From Capnocytophaga ochracea DSM 7271 (lineage in GTDB: Bacteria > Bacteroidota > Bacteroidia > Flavobacteriales > Flavobacteriaceae), in contig NC_013162.1 in NCBI RefSeq assembly GCF_000023285.1, positions 2,545,001 through 2,609,000 on the forward strand: a DNA stretch of 64,000 nucleotides. The letters are read 5' to 3'. Shown here piece after piece: positions 52,624 to 61,710 of the stretch. Position 1 is the first letter of the stretch. Every line of letters begins with the position of its first letter. A model generated the notes under the pieces. That model had not been told where the DNA came from and searched no databases. It saw only the letters and a list, made by a program, of their open reading frames with translations. Position numbers and translations under genes: made by a program.

Positions 52624-54030
52624 ATGAAAACATACGACATTGTTATCATCGGTTCAGGTCCTGGTGGTTATGTAGCCGCTATTCGTGCAGGTCAATTGGG
52701 CTTTAAAACTGCCCTTATTGAAAAATATAATACCTTAGGAGGCACTTGTCTTAATGTAGGCTGTATCCCTTCTAAAGCCTTACTCGACTCTTCTCACCAC
52801 TACGAAAACGCCTCCAAACACCTCGAAGCCCACGGTATTGAAATCACAGGTAAAGTAAAGTTTAGCTTAGAGAAAATGATTGCTCGTAAGGCGGCTGTGG
52901 TAGAGCAAACTTGCGCAGGGGTAAAGTTCCTAATGGAGAAAAACAAAGTAGACGTTTTTACCGGCGTAGGGAGCTTTGTATCACCCACACAAATTAAGAT
53001 TACTCCTAATAAAGGCAAGGCAGAGACCATAGAAGCCAAGCACACCATTATTGCTACCGGCTCTAAACCTGCCTCCTTACCTTTTATTGCGCTCGATAAA
53101 GAACGCATTATTACTTCTACTGAAGCTCTCCAGCTCAAAGAAGTACCAGAACACCTCATCGTGATTGGTGGGGGCGTAATAGGCTTAGAATTGGGGCAAG
53201 TATACAGTCGCTTAGGAGCTAAAGTGTCGGTAGTAGAATACACCGATAGCATTATCCCTACGATGGATAGAGGCTTAGGGCGCGAACTCACCAAAGTACT
53301 CAAAAAACAAGGCTTTGCTTTCTATACAGGTCATCAGGTGAAAGAAGTAACTCGCAAGGGCAAAACGGTAACTGTAAAAGCTACAACCTCCAAAGGCGAA
53401 GAGCTTACCCTTAAAGGTGATTACTGCTTAGTAGCCGTAGGTCGTCGCCCTTATACCGAGGGTCTTAACCTCGAAGTAGTAGGTGTACAGAAAGACGAGC
53501 GCGGTAGGGTAATAGTAAACGACCACCTGCAAACCAATGTGCCTAACATCTATGCCATAGGTGATGTAGTACGCGGGGCTATGCTCGCCCATAAAGCCGA
53601 AGAAGAAGGCGTATTGGTAGTAGAACAACTCGCTGGACAAAAACCACATATCGACTATAATCTTATCCCTGGTGTTGTTTACACTTGGCCTGAAGTAGCT
53701 TCAGTAGGCAAAAGTGAAGAGCAACTAAAAGCTGACAGCATCGCCTATAAAGTGGGGCAGTTTGCTTTTCGTGCCTTAGGGCGCGCCCGTGCCAGTATGG
53801 ATACCGACGGCTTTGTAAAGATTTTAGCTGACACCCAAACCGATGAAGTGCTCGGCGTACACATCATTGGAGCTCGTGCTGCCGATATGATAGCCGAAGC
53901 CGTTACCGCAATGGAGTTCCGTGCTAGTGCCGAAGATATCGCTCGCATCTGCCACGCTCACCCTACCTTTACCGAAGCAATAAAGGAGGCCGCCCTTGCT
54001 ACCACCGAAAACCGCGCTATCCATAGTTAA
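52624..54030 (+). CDS. lpdA: Dihydrolipoyl dehydrogenase, copy 2
   Basis: A 468-residue E3 subunit with FAD site GSGPGGYVAAI, redox pair C42/C47 in GGTCLNVGCIPSK, NAD site GGGVIGLELGQVYSRLG and C-terminal CHAHPTFTEAIKEA. The NVGC redox segment is that of typical 2-oxoglutarate dehydrogenase E3. Two E3 genes in one window suggest separate dehydrogenase complexes. It is followed after 10 nt by an outer-membrane protein gene. Confidence 0.96.
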   Translation: MKTYDIVIIGSGPGGYVAAIRAGQLGFKTALIEKYNTLGGTCLNVGCIPSKALLDSSHHYENASKHLEAHGIEITGKVKFSLEKMIARKAAVVEQTCAGVKFLMEKNKVDVFTGVGSFVSPTQIKITPNKGKAETIEAKHTIIATGSKPASLPFIALDKERIITSTEALQLKEVPEHLIVIGGGVIGLELGQVYSRLGAKVSVVEYTDSIIPTMDRGLGRELTKVLKKQGFAFYTGHQVKEVTRKGKTVTVKATTSKGEELTLKGDYCLVAVGRRPYTEGLNLEVVGVQKDERGRVIVNDHLQTNVPNIYAIGDVVRGAMLAHKAEEEGVLVVEQLAGQKPHIDYNLIPGVVYTWPEVASVGKSEEQLKADSIAYKVGQFAFRALGRARASMDTDGFVKILADTQTDEVLGVHIIGARAADMIAEAVTAMEFRASAEDIARICHAHPTFTEAIKEAALATTENRAIHS

Positions 54031-54040
54031 TTAATGCTAT

Positions 54041-56389
54041 ATGAAATCAACCATCTTATTTTGCCTATTTTGCCTCCCTTTGTGCGCTTTTTCGCAATAT
54101 AGTATTACAGGAAACCTAATCAGTAAAGAACAACCTGTGAGCAACTGTGTCGTTAAGCTCCTCTCGCAGGGCAAAGTTGTGCATACTACCGCTTCAAATG
54201 AAAAGGGTACTTTTTCTTTTGAAAACCTTTCAGCAGGGCAATACCAGCTAAATGTGGTTTCTATTTTCTATGAGCCTTTTCAGCAAGAGCTAATGGTAGA
54301 TAAGAATATCGCATTAGGCAATATTGTGATTACCGAGAAAGTAGAAAACCTTAAAGAAGTAACTGTTACTGGTCGGAAAAATCCTGTCATCCCTACTGAA
54401 ACGGGCTCTCTTATTGAAGTAACAGGCACACGGCTCGCCTATCGTTCTGCGGTGACTGATATTTTAGAGTATGCTCCCAGCATCTCCACTACTAATGGCT
54501 TGAAAATCTATGGCAATGACGATATTTTAATAATGCTCGACGGTAAAGAATTACACCTCGATAAAGACAAAATAGCGTTTTTCTTAAATAAAATACCCGT
54601 CAAGAGTATTAAAAGTATTGAAGTAGTTGATAAGATTGATGCCAGTGTCGATAGCTCAAAAGCAGGCGTCATAAAAATAACTACTATTGCAAAATACGGC
54701 TGGGTAGGCTCGTTAAGTCACAATTTTTTTTACGACCCAAAATTAGGTTATACAGACGATGCAACACTGTTTTATTCTACTGATAAATATCGCCTTTTTA
54801 CTAACCTATACCACAGCCGACATCACTCTTTTAGCGATGATAAGGAACAATCTCTTTTGAGAAATAACAATACTCTTTATCAAAATACCTCAGAACTACA
54901 GTTAAAGCGGAAAGAAAACGGAATAACGCTGGGAGCAGATTACTATTTCAATAAAAAATCTACTCTTAGCTTTCTGTATATCTATAATTATGATGCTGAT
55001 GCCGACAAAGAATACAATGGTTTAACTAACGTGTATAACAACAATGTGCTTAACCATCATTTTAGTACGAACAGAAAATGGGACGCCATATCTAATGACC
55101 ACTCTTTCTCACTGAACTTCGACCGCACTACTGACTCCTTAGGTTCAAATATCAAAATAGCCTTAGACTTGGTTAAGAAAAAGTATGAAAGTCCTCTTAC
55201 TGAAAAAGATATTTATTACCGCACAGTAACTACCGAAGAAAATACTGAGCAAGATTCATACTCTTACAGCGATGTTTACGCCTTCAAAACTACTTGGAGT
55301 AAGTTTTTTACCTCTAAATACCCTTCAGAAAAGCAGAACTTAGTGCTTGGATTGCGTTATTCATTGGTAGACAATCAAGATGAGTTTGCTTATTTTGATA
55401 TTTTGCCTACCCAGAAGTTAAAAAACACTACTCTTTCTAATGATTTCTCCTTCAAAGAACACATCTTCGCCACTTTTGCCAATTACACTTTCCCTCTTAC
55501 TGAAAAATCAAAGTTCTCAGTAGGCTTACGTTCTGAATATAATTACAATACGTTTAGCAATCATTTAGATAATTTCCATAACGACAACACACAATGGTCA
55601 CTCAATGCCCTCTATACTACCAAGCTCGGCAAAGAAACCTTCTTCTTTTCTGCTCGTCGATGGTTCAGCAGGGTGAATTACAGTCTGTTCAACCCTACCT
55701 ATATCAAAAGTTCTCCTACCGATGCCTATACAGGTAATAAAGATTTAAGTCCCATAGAAGGATATACGTTGCAATCGGGTTATAGGTGGAAAAAAGTAGA
55801 TATGGCTCTGGCTTACCGCTATTCCGAAAAAAATGTGCTTAACATTCCTACCGCTATTGTTGGCGTAATAACTACTCGCCCCGAGAATGTAGGTTATAAA
55901 AACGATGTGTTTTTGTTCCTATCCCGTTTTACTAAGTTCACCGATTGGTGGGAGTGCAATGCAAAATTCACAGGGGGTTATTTTAACTTCAAATATTTAG
56001 GGAATGCTTTCAACTCCTTATATGCCGAGTTTTACACCTCACAGCGAATTTACCTCCCCAAAGATATCGAAGCCTCTCTCACTTACCAATATACCTCAAC
56101 CAATAAGAGTTTGTATATCAAAAACTATTACAATCACCAGCTCAACTTTAACCTAATGATTCCTCTTTCTGATTCTTTCCAGTTAAACGCTTCATTAGAT
56201 GATATATTTAACACCTCTCGTTCTAAAAGCGAATACGATTTCAACGGCGTTTATAATACATCTTATTATAAATTTAACACCCGTAGTTTTTATATTGGTA
56301 TCAATTATGATTTTGCGAAAGGTAAAAAAGTGAATGACAATATAAGAAACACAGGAGCAGAAGACGAGAAAAACAGACTTAAACGATGA
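54041..56389 (+). CDS. TonB-receptor-like outer membrane beta-barrel protein
   Basis: A 782-residue protein with signal MKSTILFCLFCLPLCAFSQ. Residues about 20-100 form a carboxypeptidase-regulatory-like domain (SITGNLISKEQPVSNCVVKLL), then a plug-like region (VTVTGRKNPVIPTETGSLIEV ... EYAPSISTTNGLKIYGNDDILIMLDGKEL) and a long barrel ending in FYIGINYDFAKGKKV. It fits the outer-membrane beta-barrel family (OMP_b-brl_3) related to TonB-dependent receptors. No SusD partner is adjacent. Ligand unknown. Confidence 0.85.
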   Translation: MKSTILFCLFCLPLCAFSQYSITGNLISKEQPVSNCVVKLLSQGKVVHTTASNEKGTFSFENLSAGQYQLNVVSIFYEPFQQELMVDKNIALGNIVITEKVENLKEVTVTGRKNPVIPTETGSLIEVTGTRLAYRSAVTDILEYAPSISTTNGLKIYGNDDILIMLDGKELHLDKDKIAFFLNKIPVKSIKSIEVVDKIDASVDSSKAGVIKITTIAKYGWVGSLSHNFFYDPKLGYTDDATLFYSTDKYRLFTNLYHSRHHSFSDDKEQSLLRNNNTLYQNTSELQLKRKENGITLGADYYFNKKSTLSFLYIYNYDADADKEYNGLTNVYNNNVLNHHFSTNRKWDAISNDHSFSLNFDRTTDSLGSNIKIALDLVKKKYESPLTEKDIYYRTVTTEENTEQDSYSYSDVYAFKTTWSKFFTSKYPSEKQNLVLGLRYSLVDNQDEFAYFDILPTQKLKNTTLSNDFSFKEHIFATFANYTFPLTEKSKFSVGLRSEYNYNTFSNHLDNFHNDNTQWSLNALYTTKLGKETFFFSARRWFSRVNYSLFNPTYIKSSPTDAYTGNKDLSPIEGYTLQSGYRWKKVDMALAYRYSEKNVLNIPTAIVGVITTRPENVGYKNDVFLFLSRFTKFTDWWECNAKFTGGYFNFKYLGNAFNSLYAEFYTSQRIYLPKDIEASLTYQYTSTNKSLYIKNYYNHQLNFNLMIPLSDSFQLNASLDDIFNTSRSKSEYDFNGVYNTSYYKFNTRSFYIGINYDFAKGKKVNDNIRNTGAEDEKNRLKR

Positions 56390-56461
56390 TGATTAGTGGT
56401 TAATACTGAATAGTTAATGATTAGTGGTAAATACAGTGATAAAAATAATTAAGAAAAAGTT

Positions 56462-56491
56462 TGTTTCTTTCAAAATAAATAGTAACTTTGC
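56462..56491 (+). promoter_or_regulatory. Promoter of the proline dehydrogenase gene
   Basis: TTG (56462-56464), 19-nt spacer, TAACTTTG (56484-56491). Confidence 0.7.
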
Positions 56492-56520
56492 CTCAACTAA
56501 CCTTTAATCATTAAAATATT

Positions 56521-57702
56521 ATGAGTAGATTTTCCGATACCCAAACCGCTTTTGCCCTCAAAAGCCAATCCGAACTCAACTGGGCTTACCGCCTTTTTAA
56601 ACTTATTGGCAGTAATACCCTTACTCGTGTGGGCACTGCCCTTACCAACTTCTCCTTAAAACTGCGCCTGCCTGTCGAAGGACTCATCAAGCGCACCGTC
56701 TTTAAGCAGTTCTGCGGAGGTATCTCCGAACAAGACTGCCTTCCCGTAATCCAAAAGATGCATCAAAAAGGAGTAGGCTCTGTACTCGACTATTCCGTAG
56801 AAGGTAAAGAAGACGAATCCTCTATCGAAGCTACTTTCGAAAAAACAATGGAAACCATCGATTTTGGTAATCTCCATCGCAACGAAGGTATTCCTATTGT
56901 GGTATTTAAACCTACAGGATTTGGGCGTTTTGCCATCTTCCAAAAACTCACCGAGAAAAAAGCCCTTACCCCCGAAGAAGAAAAAGAATGGGAGCGCATC
57001 AAATCTCGTTTCGACGCAGCCTGCAAGCGCGCCTACGAGTATAAAATTCCTATTTTGGTAGACGCCGAAGAAAGCTGGATGCAAACTGCTGCCGATGACC
57101 TCGTAGAAGAGATGATGCAGAAGTACAACAAAGAAGAACCTATCGTATACAATACCTTGCAAATGTACCGCCACGACCGTTTGCCTTACCTAAAAGAACT
57201 TTATGAACGTGCCGTAGATAAAGGCTTCTACATAGGCGTAAAAATCGTACGAGGTGCCTATATGGAAAAAGAAAACGAACGCGCTGCCGAGCTAGGCTAC
57301 CCCACTCCCATTTGCCCCAGCAAGCAAGCAACCGACGATAATTATAACGCTGTTGTGCGCTATATTATTGACCATATCGATAGGATTGCGCTCTTTGCAG
57401 GTACTCACAACGAAGAAAGTGCTGCCCTAGTAATGGATTTGATGCACAAAAAAGGCTTGCAACCTAACGACAAACGCGTGTGGATAGCACAACTCTACGG
57501 TATGAGCGACCATATCAGCTTCAATGCCTCTAAGGAAGGCTATAACGTAGCCAAGTATTTGCCTTTTGGTCCCGTGCGCGAAGTGATGCCTTACCTTATC
57601 CGCCGAGCCGAAGAAAATACATCAGTAGCAGGGCAAACAGGACGTGAACTCACTTTGCTAAAAGCAGAGAAAAAGCGCCGAAAAGAAACTGCTAATCAGT
57701 AA
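56521..57702 (+). CDS. Proline dehydrogenase
   Basis: A 393-residue FAD-dependent enzyme of the (beta-alpha)8 ProDH/PutA-N family converting proline to P5C. KRTVFKQFCGG, GVGSVLDYSVEGKE, VDAEESWMQTAADDL, NTLQMYRHDRLPYL, GVKIVRGAYMEKE and AGTHNEESAALV are family motifs. It is the single-domain form without a fused P5C dehydrogenase, as in most Bacteroidota. Single-gene transcript with a strong terminator. Confidence 0.95.
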   Translation: MSRFSDTQTAFALKSQSELNWAYRLFKLIGSNTLTRVGTALTNFSLKLRLPVEGLIKRTVFKQFCGGISEQDCLPVIQKMHQKGVGSVLDYSVEGKEDESSIEATFEKTMETIDFGNLHRNEGIPIVVFKPTGFGRFAIFQKLTEKKALTPEEEKEWERIKSRFDAACKRAYEYKIPILVDAEESWMQTAADDLVEEMMQKYNKEEPIVYNTLQMYRHDRLPYLKELYERAVDKGFYIGVKIVRGAYMEKENERAAELGYPTPICPSKQATDDNYNAVVRYIIDHIDRIALFAGTHNEESAALVMDLMHKKGLQPNDKRVWIAQLYGMSDHISFNASKEGYNVAKYLPFGPVREVMPYLIRRAEENTSVAGQTGRELTLLKAEKKRRKETANQ

Positions 57703-57726
57703 AAATAAGTTTTTATTATTCGTTGC

Positions 57727-57768
57727 AACTCTCGTTTTTGCACTTCTCGCAAAAACGAGAGTTCTTTT
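57727..57768 (+). terminator. Terminator of the proline dehydrogenase gene
   Basis: AACTCTCGTTTTTGC and GCAAAAACGAGAGTT form a perfect 15-bp stem around ACTTCTC, followed by a T-tract. Confidence 0.92.
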
Positions 57769-57789
57769 TATTCCCAATTACTACCCTCT

Positions 57790-58056
57790 TACCTTCGCTC
57801 ATTGTTCGTCATTTCTCTATCTGCCCGTTCGAATCGCACCGTCTTTTGTTCGTTCTTTGTTCGTTCTTTGTTCGTTCTTTGTTCGTTCTTTGTTCGTCTT
57901 TTGTTCGTTAATTATTTATCCGCCCGTGTGGCTCACACTATCTGCACGTGCGGCTCGCACCTGTTCGTGTGGCTCACACCAGCCCGTGAGGCTCGCACTG
58001 TCACTCGCCATTGATTTGGTATTTTTGGCATTATTGGCATTATTGGTATTAAATTA
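57790..58056. repeat. Repeat-mosaic gap upstream of ftsX
   Basis: Reverse-oriented modules: hairpins with GCT loop (57820-57840), five units of CGTTCTTTGTT with period 11 (57843-57910), four degenerate hairpins (57920-58000), then the 9-mer module (58018-58056). It lies between a terminator and the ftsX promoter. No gene is supported. Confidence 0.82.
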
Positions 58057-58057
58057 G

Positions 58058-58087
58058 TTGCTAATTCAAAAAAAAGTTGTACTTTTG
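58058..58087 (+). promoter_or_regulatory. Promoter of ftsX operon
   Basis: TTG (58058-58060), 19-nt spacer, TACTTTTG (58080-58087). The TTG sits directly at the end of the 9-mer module. Confidence 0.7.
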
Positions 58088-58121
58088 CGTGATTTTCTAT
58101 CTTAAAACAAAAAATATAAGA

Positions 58122-59000
58122 ATGGCACGTTCCATCGATTCATTTAACAAACGAAGATTAATTACCTCCTATTTTTCGGTAATAGTGAGCATTACCTTAG
58201 TGCTCTTTCTTATGGGCTTTTTTAGTTTTTTAGTATTAAGTGCTAATAAATTAGCCAATTACTTCAAAGAGCAAGTAACCGTTACCGTCTTGATAAAGGA
58301 CGACGCTAAAAATGCCGACATCGAACAGTTACAGAAAACTCTTTCGGTAGCGAGTTTTGTAAAGTCAGTGCGTTTCGTATCAAAAGAAGTTGCTGCCGAA
58401 AAGTTCAGTAAGGATATCGGCGAAGATTTTGTTACCTTCATCGGTACTAATCCTCTGCAAAACACCATTGATTTAAGCCTAAAAGCCGAATATGCCGAGC
58501 CCGATAAGATGCGCGAAATCAAACGTGAGTTAGAGCAAAACTCTTTTGTTACCGAAGTAGTGTACGACCAATCTTTGGTAGCTCTTATCCACGAAAATGT
58601 GAACAGAATAGGTATTGTTACATTAATTTTCAGCGCCCTATTCACTTTTGTATCTATCTTGCTTATCAATGCCTCTATTCGCCTCTCCATTTATTCCAAA
58701 CGTTTTATCATCAAAACAATGCAATTAGTAGGGGCTACGCGCAGTTTCATACGCCGTCCGTTTTTATGGACAAATGTACGCTTGGGCATTCTCAGTGCTC
58801 TAATAGCCATAGTGCTTTTCTATCTATCGCTATTGGCTATTGTAAAATCATACCCTGAGTTTAATATCTTAATGGACACTGGTACTTTAAGCATTGTTTT
58901 CATAAGCATTATAACCATTGGGATACTCATCAGTTGGCTAAGCACCTATTTTGCTACACAACGTTTCCTAAACCTCAATACCAACGACCTTTATTATTAA
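58122..59000 (+). CDS. ftsX: Cell division protein FtsX
   Basis: A 292-residue membrane protein with an N-terminal transmembrane segment (SYFSVIVSITLVLFLMGFFSFLVL), an extracellular domain of about 110 residues (VTVTVLIKDDAKNADIEQLQ) and three further spans. MARSIDSFNKRRLITSYFS is the usual Bacteroidota start, so the frame from 58077, which would include the -7 box, is rejected. FtsX with FtsE activates cell-wall hydrolases; ftsE is not here. First gene of a run of closely spaced genes. Confidence 0.92.
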   Translation: MARSIDSFNKRRLITSYFSVIVSITLVLFLMGFFSFLVLSANKLANYFKEQVTVTVLIKDDAKNADIEQLQKTLSVASFVKSVRFVSKEVAAEKFSKDIGEDFVTFIGTNPLQNTIDLSLKAEYAEPDKMREIKRELEQNSFVTEVVYDQSLVALIHENVNRIGIVTLIFSALFTFVSILLINASIRLSIYSKRFIIKTMQLVGATRSFIRRPFLWTNVRLGILSALIAIVLFYLSLLAIVKSYPEFNILMDTGTLSIVFISIITIGILISWLSTYFATQRFLNLNTNDLYY

Positions 59001-59027
59001 CCATTAATCATTAATAATTAATCACTG

Positions 59028-59279
59028 ATGAAACATCATTCAACTTTCATTTTTGAAAAGAAAAACTATCTTATTATGGCTATTGGCTTAATAGTAATAG
59101 CCCTTGGTTTTATAACAATGAGCGGTGGTGGTAGCGATAATCCCGCTGTGTTCGACCCCTCTATTTTCAATTTCCGACGTATTCACTTAGCTCCTGCTTT
59201 GGTACTTTTAGGTTTTGCCATTGAAATTTACGCCATTCTGGTAAATCCTAAAACTGATAAAAAACAAGACGAAAAATAA
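59028..59279 (+). CDS. DUF3098 small membrane protein
   Basis: An 83-residue protein with two transmembrane segments: FEKKNYLIMAIGLIVIALGF with a following GGGSDNPAVFDPSIFNFRR loop and LAPALVLLGFAIEIYAIL. This matches DUF3098, typically between ftsX and uppP in Bacteroidota. Function unknown; context suggests envelope growth. An ATTAATCATTAATAATTAAT octamer run lies just upstream. Confidence 0.9.
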   Translation: MKHHSTFIFEKKNYLIMAIGLIVIALGFITMSGGGSDNPAVFDPSIFNFRRIHLAPALVLLGFAIEIYAILVNPKTDKKQDEK

Positions 59280-59281
59280 GA

Positions 59282-60091
59282 ATGAGTACACTGCAAGCTA
59301 TTATTATTGCTATTATCGAAGGACTTACCGAGTACCTTCCTATCTCATCAACCGCACATATGGGCTTTACCGCTGCCCTTATGGGAATGCCCGACGATGA
59401 GTATTTGAAAATGTTTCAAGTCTCCATACAGTTTGGTGCTATCCTCTCGATAGTAGTACTGTATTGGCGCAAGTTCTTCGACTTTTCTAATTGGAACTTC
59501 TATTTCAAATTAGCTTGTGCCGTTATCCCTGCTCTTATATTAGGTAAGCTTTTCGATGATAAGATTGAAGCAGTTTTGGGCAACCAAAAAGCGATTGCTA
59601 TTACCCTAATTGTCGGCGGTATTATCCTTATTTTTGTAGACAATTGGTTCAAACATCCTACGATTCACAACGAGAAAGACATCACAATAAAGAAAGCCGT
59701 TACTATTGGTTTTTGGCAGTGTTTAGCAATGATGCCAGGCACTTCGCGCTCTGCTGCTTCTATTATTGGTGGAATGACGCAAGGGCTCACTCGCAAAGCT
59801 GCCGCTGAGTTCTCTTTCTTCTTAGCCGTTCCTACAATGCTGGCTGTAACCGTGTATTCTATTTTCTTGAAGAAATGGGGTACTGCCCAGGAGAAAGGCT
59901 ACGAGCTGATAATGAAAACTGATGAGAGTTTTTGGTTGTTTATCATAGGTAATGTAATAGCTTTTGTGGTAGCAATGATAGCCGTGAAATTCTTTATACA
60001 TATCCTCACCAAATTTGGTTTTAAAGTATGGGGCATTTACCGCATTGTTATTGGAGCAGTATTACTGATTTATTTCTCAATTAACAATTAA
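59282..60091 (+). CDS. uppP: Undecaprenyl-diphosphatase UppP (BacA)
   Basis: A 269-residue polytopic membrane enzyme that recycles undecaprenyl pyrophosphate for cell-wall synthesis. EGLTEYLPISSTAHM near the N-terminus and PGTSRSAASIIGGM near residue 155 carry the active-site residues. It begins 2 nt after the DUF3098 gene. Confidence 0.96.
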   Translation: MSTLQAIIIAIIEGLTEYLPISSTAHMGFTAALMGMPDDEYLKMFQVSIQFGAILSIVVLYWRKFFDFSNWNFYFKLACAVIPALILGKLFDDKIEAVLGNQKAIAITLIVGGIILIFVDNWFKHPTIHNEKDITIKKAVTIGFWQCLAMMPGTSRSAASIIGGMTQGLTRKAAAEFSFFLAVPTMLAVTVYSIFLKKWGTAQEKGYELIMKTDESFWLFIIGNVIAFVVAMIAVKFFIHILTKFGFKVWGIYRIVIGAVLLIYFSINN

Positions 60092-60141
60092 TTATCTTTC
60101 CCTCCTACCCTTACCTTTTACTTTTTACCTTTTTTCACAAA

Positions 60142-60915
60142 ATGAAAATATTACTTTTAATTGTAGCTTTCTGTTTTATTCTCATTCAATCTATAAAAGC
60201 TCAAACCGATAGCTTATCAGTACTCCACGAGTCGGTACTCACAGCCGATACTTTGCAAGTAGCTACTGAAAAACCTAAACTCAAACAGGTATTACTTCCT
60301 GCTTCTCTCATTACCTTAGGAGTTATCTCCAACGCTACTTATATCAATCGTTATGTACAACGACACGCTTATAGATATTCCGGCGGACAGAAGTTGCGCT
60401 TCGATGATTATATACAGTATCTACCTATTGCTAGCGTCTTTGCTTATAGCAATTTAGGTATAAAAGCCAAGCACAGTGTAAAGGAACGGCTCATAGTAGG
60501 AGCTACCGCTTATGCCATTACGGCAGCCTTAGTAAATGGAGTAAAATATAGTGTCAGAATACATCGTCCCGATGAAAGTGCTTACAATTCTTTTCCTTCA
60601 GGACACACAGCTACCGCTTTTACAGGTATGGAAATCCTTTGGCAAGAGTACAAAGATGAGAATATATGGGTAGGTATCAGTGGCTATGCTATAGCTACCA
60701 CCGTAGGTGCAATGCGTTTGTACAATAATCGCCATTGGATAGGCGATGTGCTTGTAGGGGCAGGTATAGGTATCCTTAGTGCCAAAACAGCCTATTGGCT
60801 CTTGCCATATACTTCCAAATGGCTTACACGCAAAGAGAAATCTTTAGTACAAATAGCTGTTTACCCCGTTTATTCCGAAGAAATGAAAGGAGTAGGGCTC
60901 ACCTTATTTCGCTAA
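60142..60915 (+). CDS. PAP2 superfamily phosphatase
   Basis: A 257-residue protein with a signal (MKILLLIVAFCFILIQSIKA). The three PAP2 motifs are present: KYSVRIHRPDESAYNSFPSGHTATAF (motifs 1 and 2) and RLYNNRHWIGDVLVG (motif 3). It acts on lipid pyrophosphates or similar substrates in the periplasm; next to uppP it may share undecaprenyl or lipid A work. TTTTACC heptamers precede the start. Confidence 0.9.
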   Translation: MKILLLIVAFCFILIQSIKAQTDSLSVLHESVLTADTLQVATEKPKLKQVLLPASLITLGVISNATYINRYVQRHAYRYSGGQKLRFDDYIQYLPIASVFAYSNLGIKAKHSVKERLIVGATAYAITAALVNGVKYSVRIHRPDESAYNSFPSGHTATAFTGMEILWQEYKDENIWVGISGYAIATTVGAMRLYNNRHWIGDVLVGAGIGILSAKTAYWLLPYTSKWLTRKEKSLVQIAVYPVYSEEMKGVGLTLFR

Positions 60916-60927
60916 AAACACCTTCTA

Positions 60928-61692
60928 ATGGCTATTATTACCACTATATTAAACAAAGTTCCACGCCCTTGGCTTATAAAGATGAGCTATTGGGTGCGTC
61001 CGTTTTTAGCTTTCTACTTGCGAGGAAAGAAATACCAAGACCCTATTGATGGCAAGACTTTTAGGAAATTCTTACCATATGGCTACGGCAAAGCTCGCCC
61101 CAATGTACTCTCGCCCTCTACCCTATCGCTTGAACGCCACCGATTGCTTTGGCTCTATCTTACTCGTGAAACCGATTTCTTTACACGTGAGCTAAAAGTG
61201 CTACACGTCGCTCCTGAACAAGCCTTCTATAAACGCTTTAAAAAACAACCTAACCTCAATTACCTCACCACCGACCTATATTCTCCTTTGGCAGATGTAA
61301 AAGCCGATTTGTGTGCTTTGCCTTTTGAAGACGAATGTTTTGATGTGATATTTTGCAACCACGTATTGGAGCATATCCAAGATGATACCCAAGCAATGAA
61401 AGAGCTTTATCGTGTGATGAAAAAGGGTGGTTGGGGTATTTTTCAAGTACCACAGGACTACCACAGAGCAATTACGTTTGAAGATAACACCATTACTGAC
61501 CCGAAAGAACGCACCCGTATCTTTGGTCAGTATGACCACGTAAGGGTCTACGGTTTAGACTATTTTGATAAATTGCGCAGTATAGGCTTTGAAGTAGAGG
61601 AACTGCAATATGCTTCCCATTTCACAGCTGAAGAAATAGAACGGTATCGTATTGTTGCTGAAGAAATCATTCCTTTATGCAAGAAGAAGTAA
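60928..61692 (+). CDS. SAM-dependent class I methyltransferase
   Basis: A 254-residue soluble methyltransferase. The SAM-binding region is seen in VLHVAPEQAFYKRF, YLTTDLYSPLADVKADLCALPFEDECFDVIFCNHVLEHI and VMKKGGWGIFQVPQ, which are Methyltransf_11 motifs. The substrate cannot be determined. It starts 12 nt after the PAP2 gene in the same cluster. Confidence 0.85.
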   Translation: MAIITTILNKVPRPWLIKMSYWVRPFLAFYLRGKKYQDPIDGKTFRKFLPYGYGKARPNVLSPSTLSLERHRLLWLYLTRETDFFTRELKVLHVAPEQAFYKRFKKQPNLNYLTTDLYSPLADVKADLCALPFEDECFDVIFCNHVLEHIQDDTQAMKELYRVMKKGGWGIFQVPQDYHRAITFEDNTITDPKERTRIFGQYDHVRVYGLDYFDKLRSIGFEVEELQYASHFTAEEIERYRIVAEEIIPLCKKK

Positions 61693-61710
61693 AAATTTAA
61701 TAATTAAATA

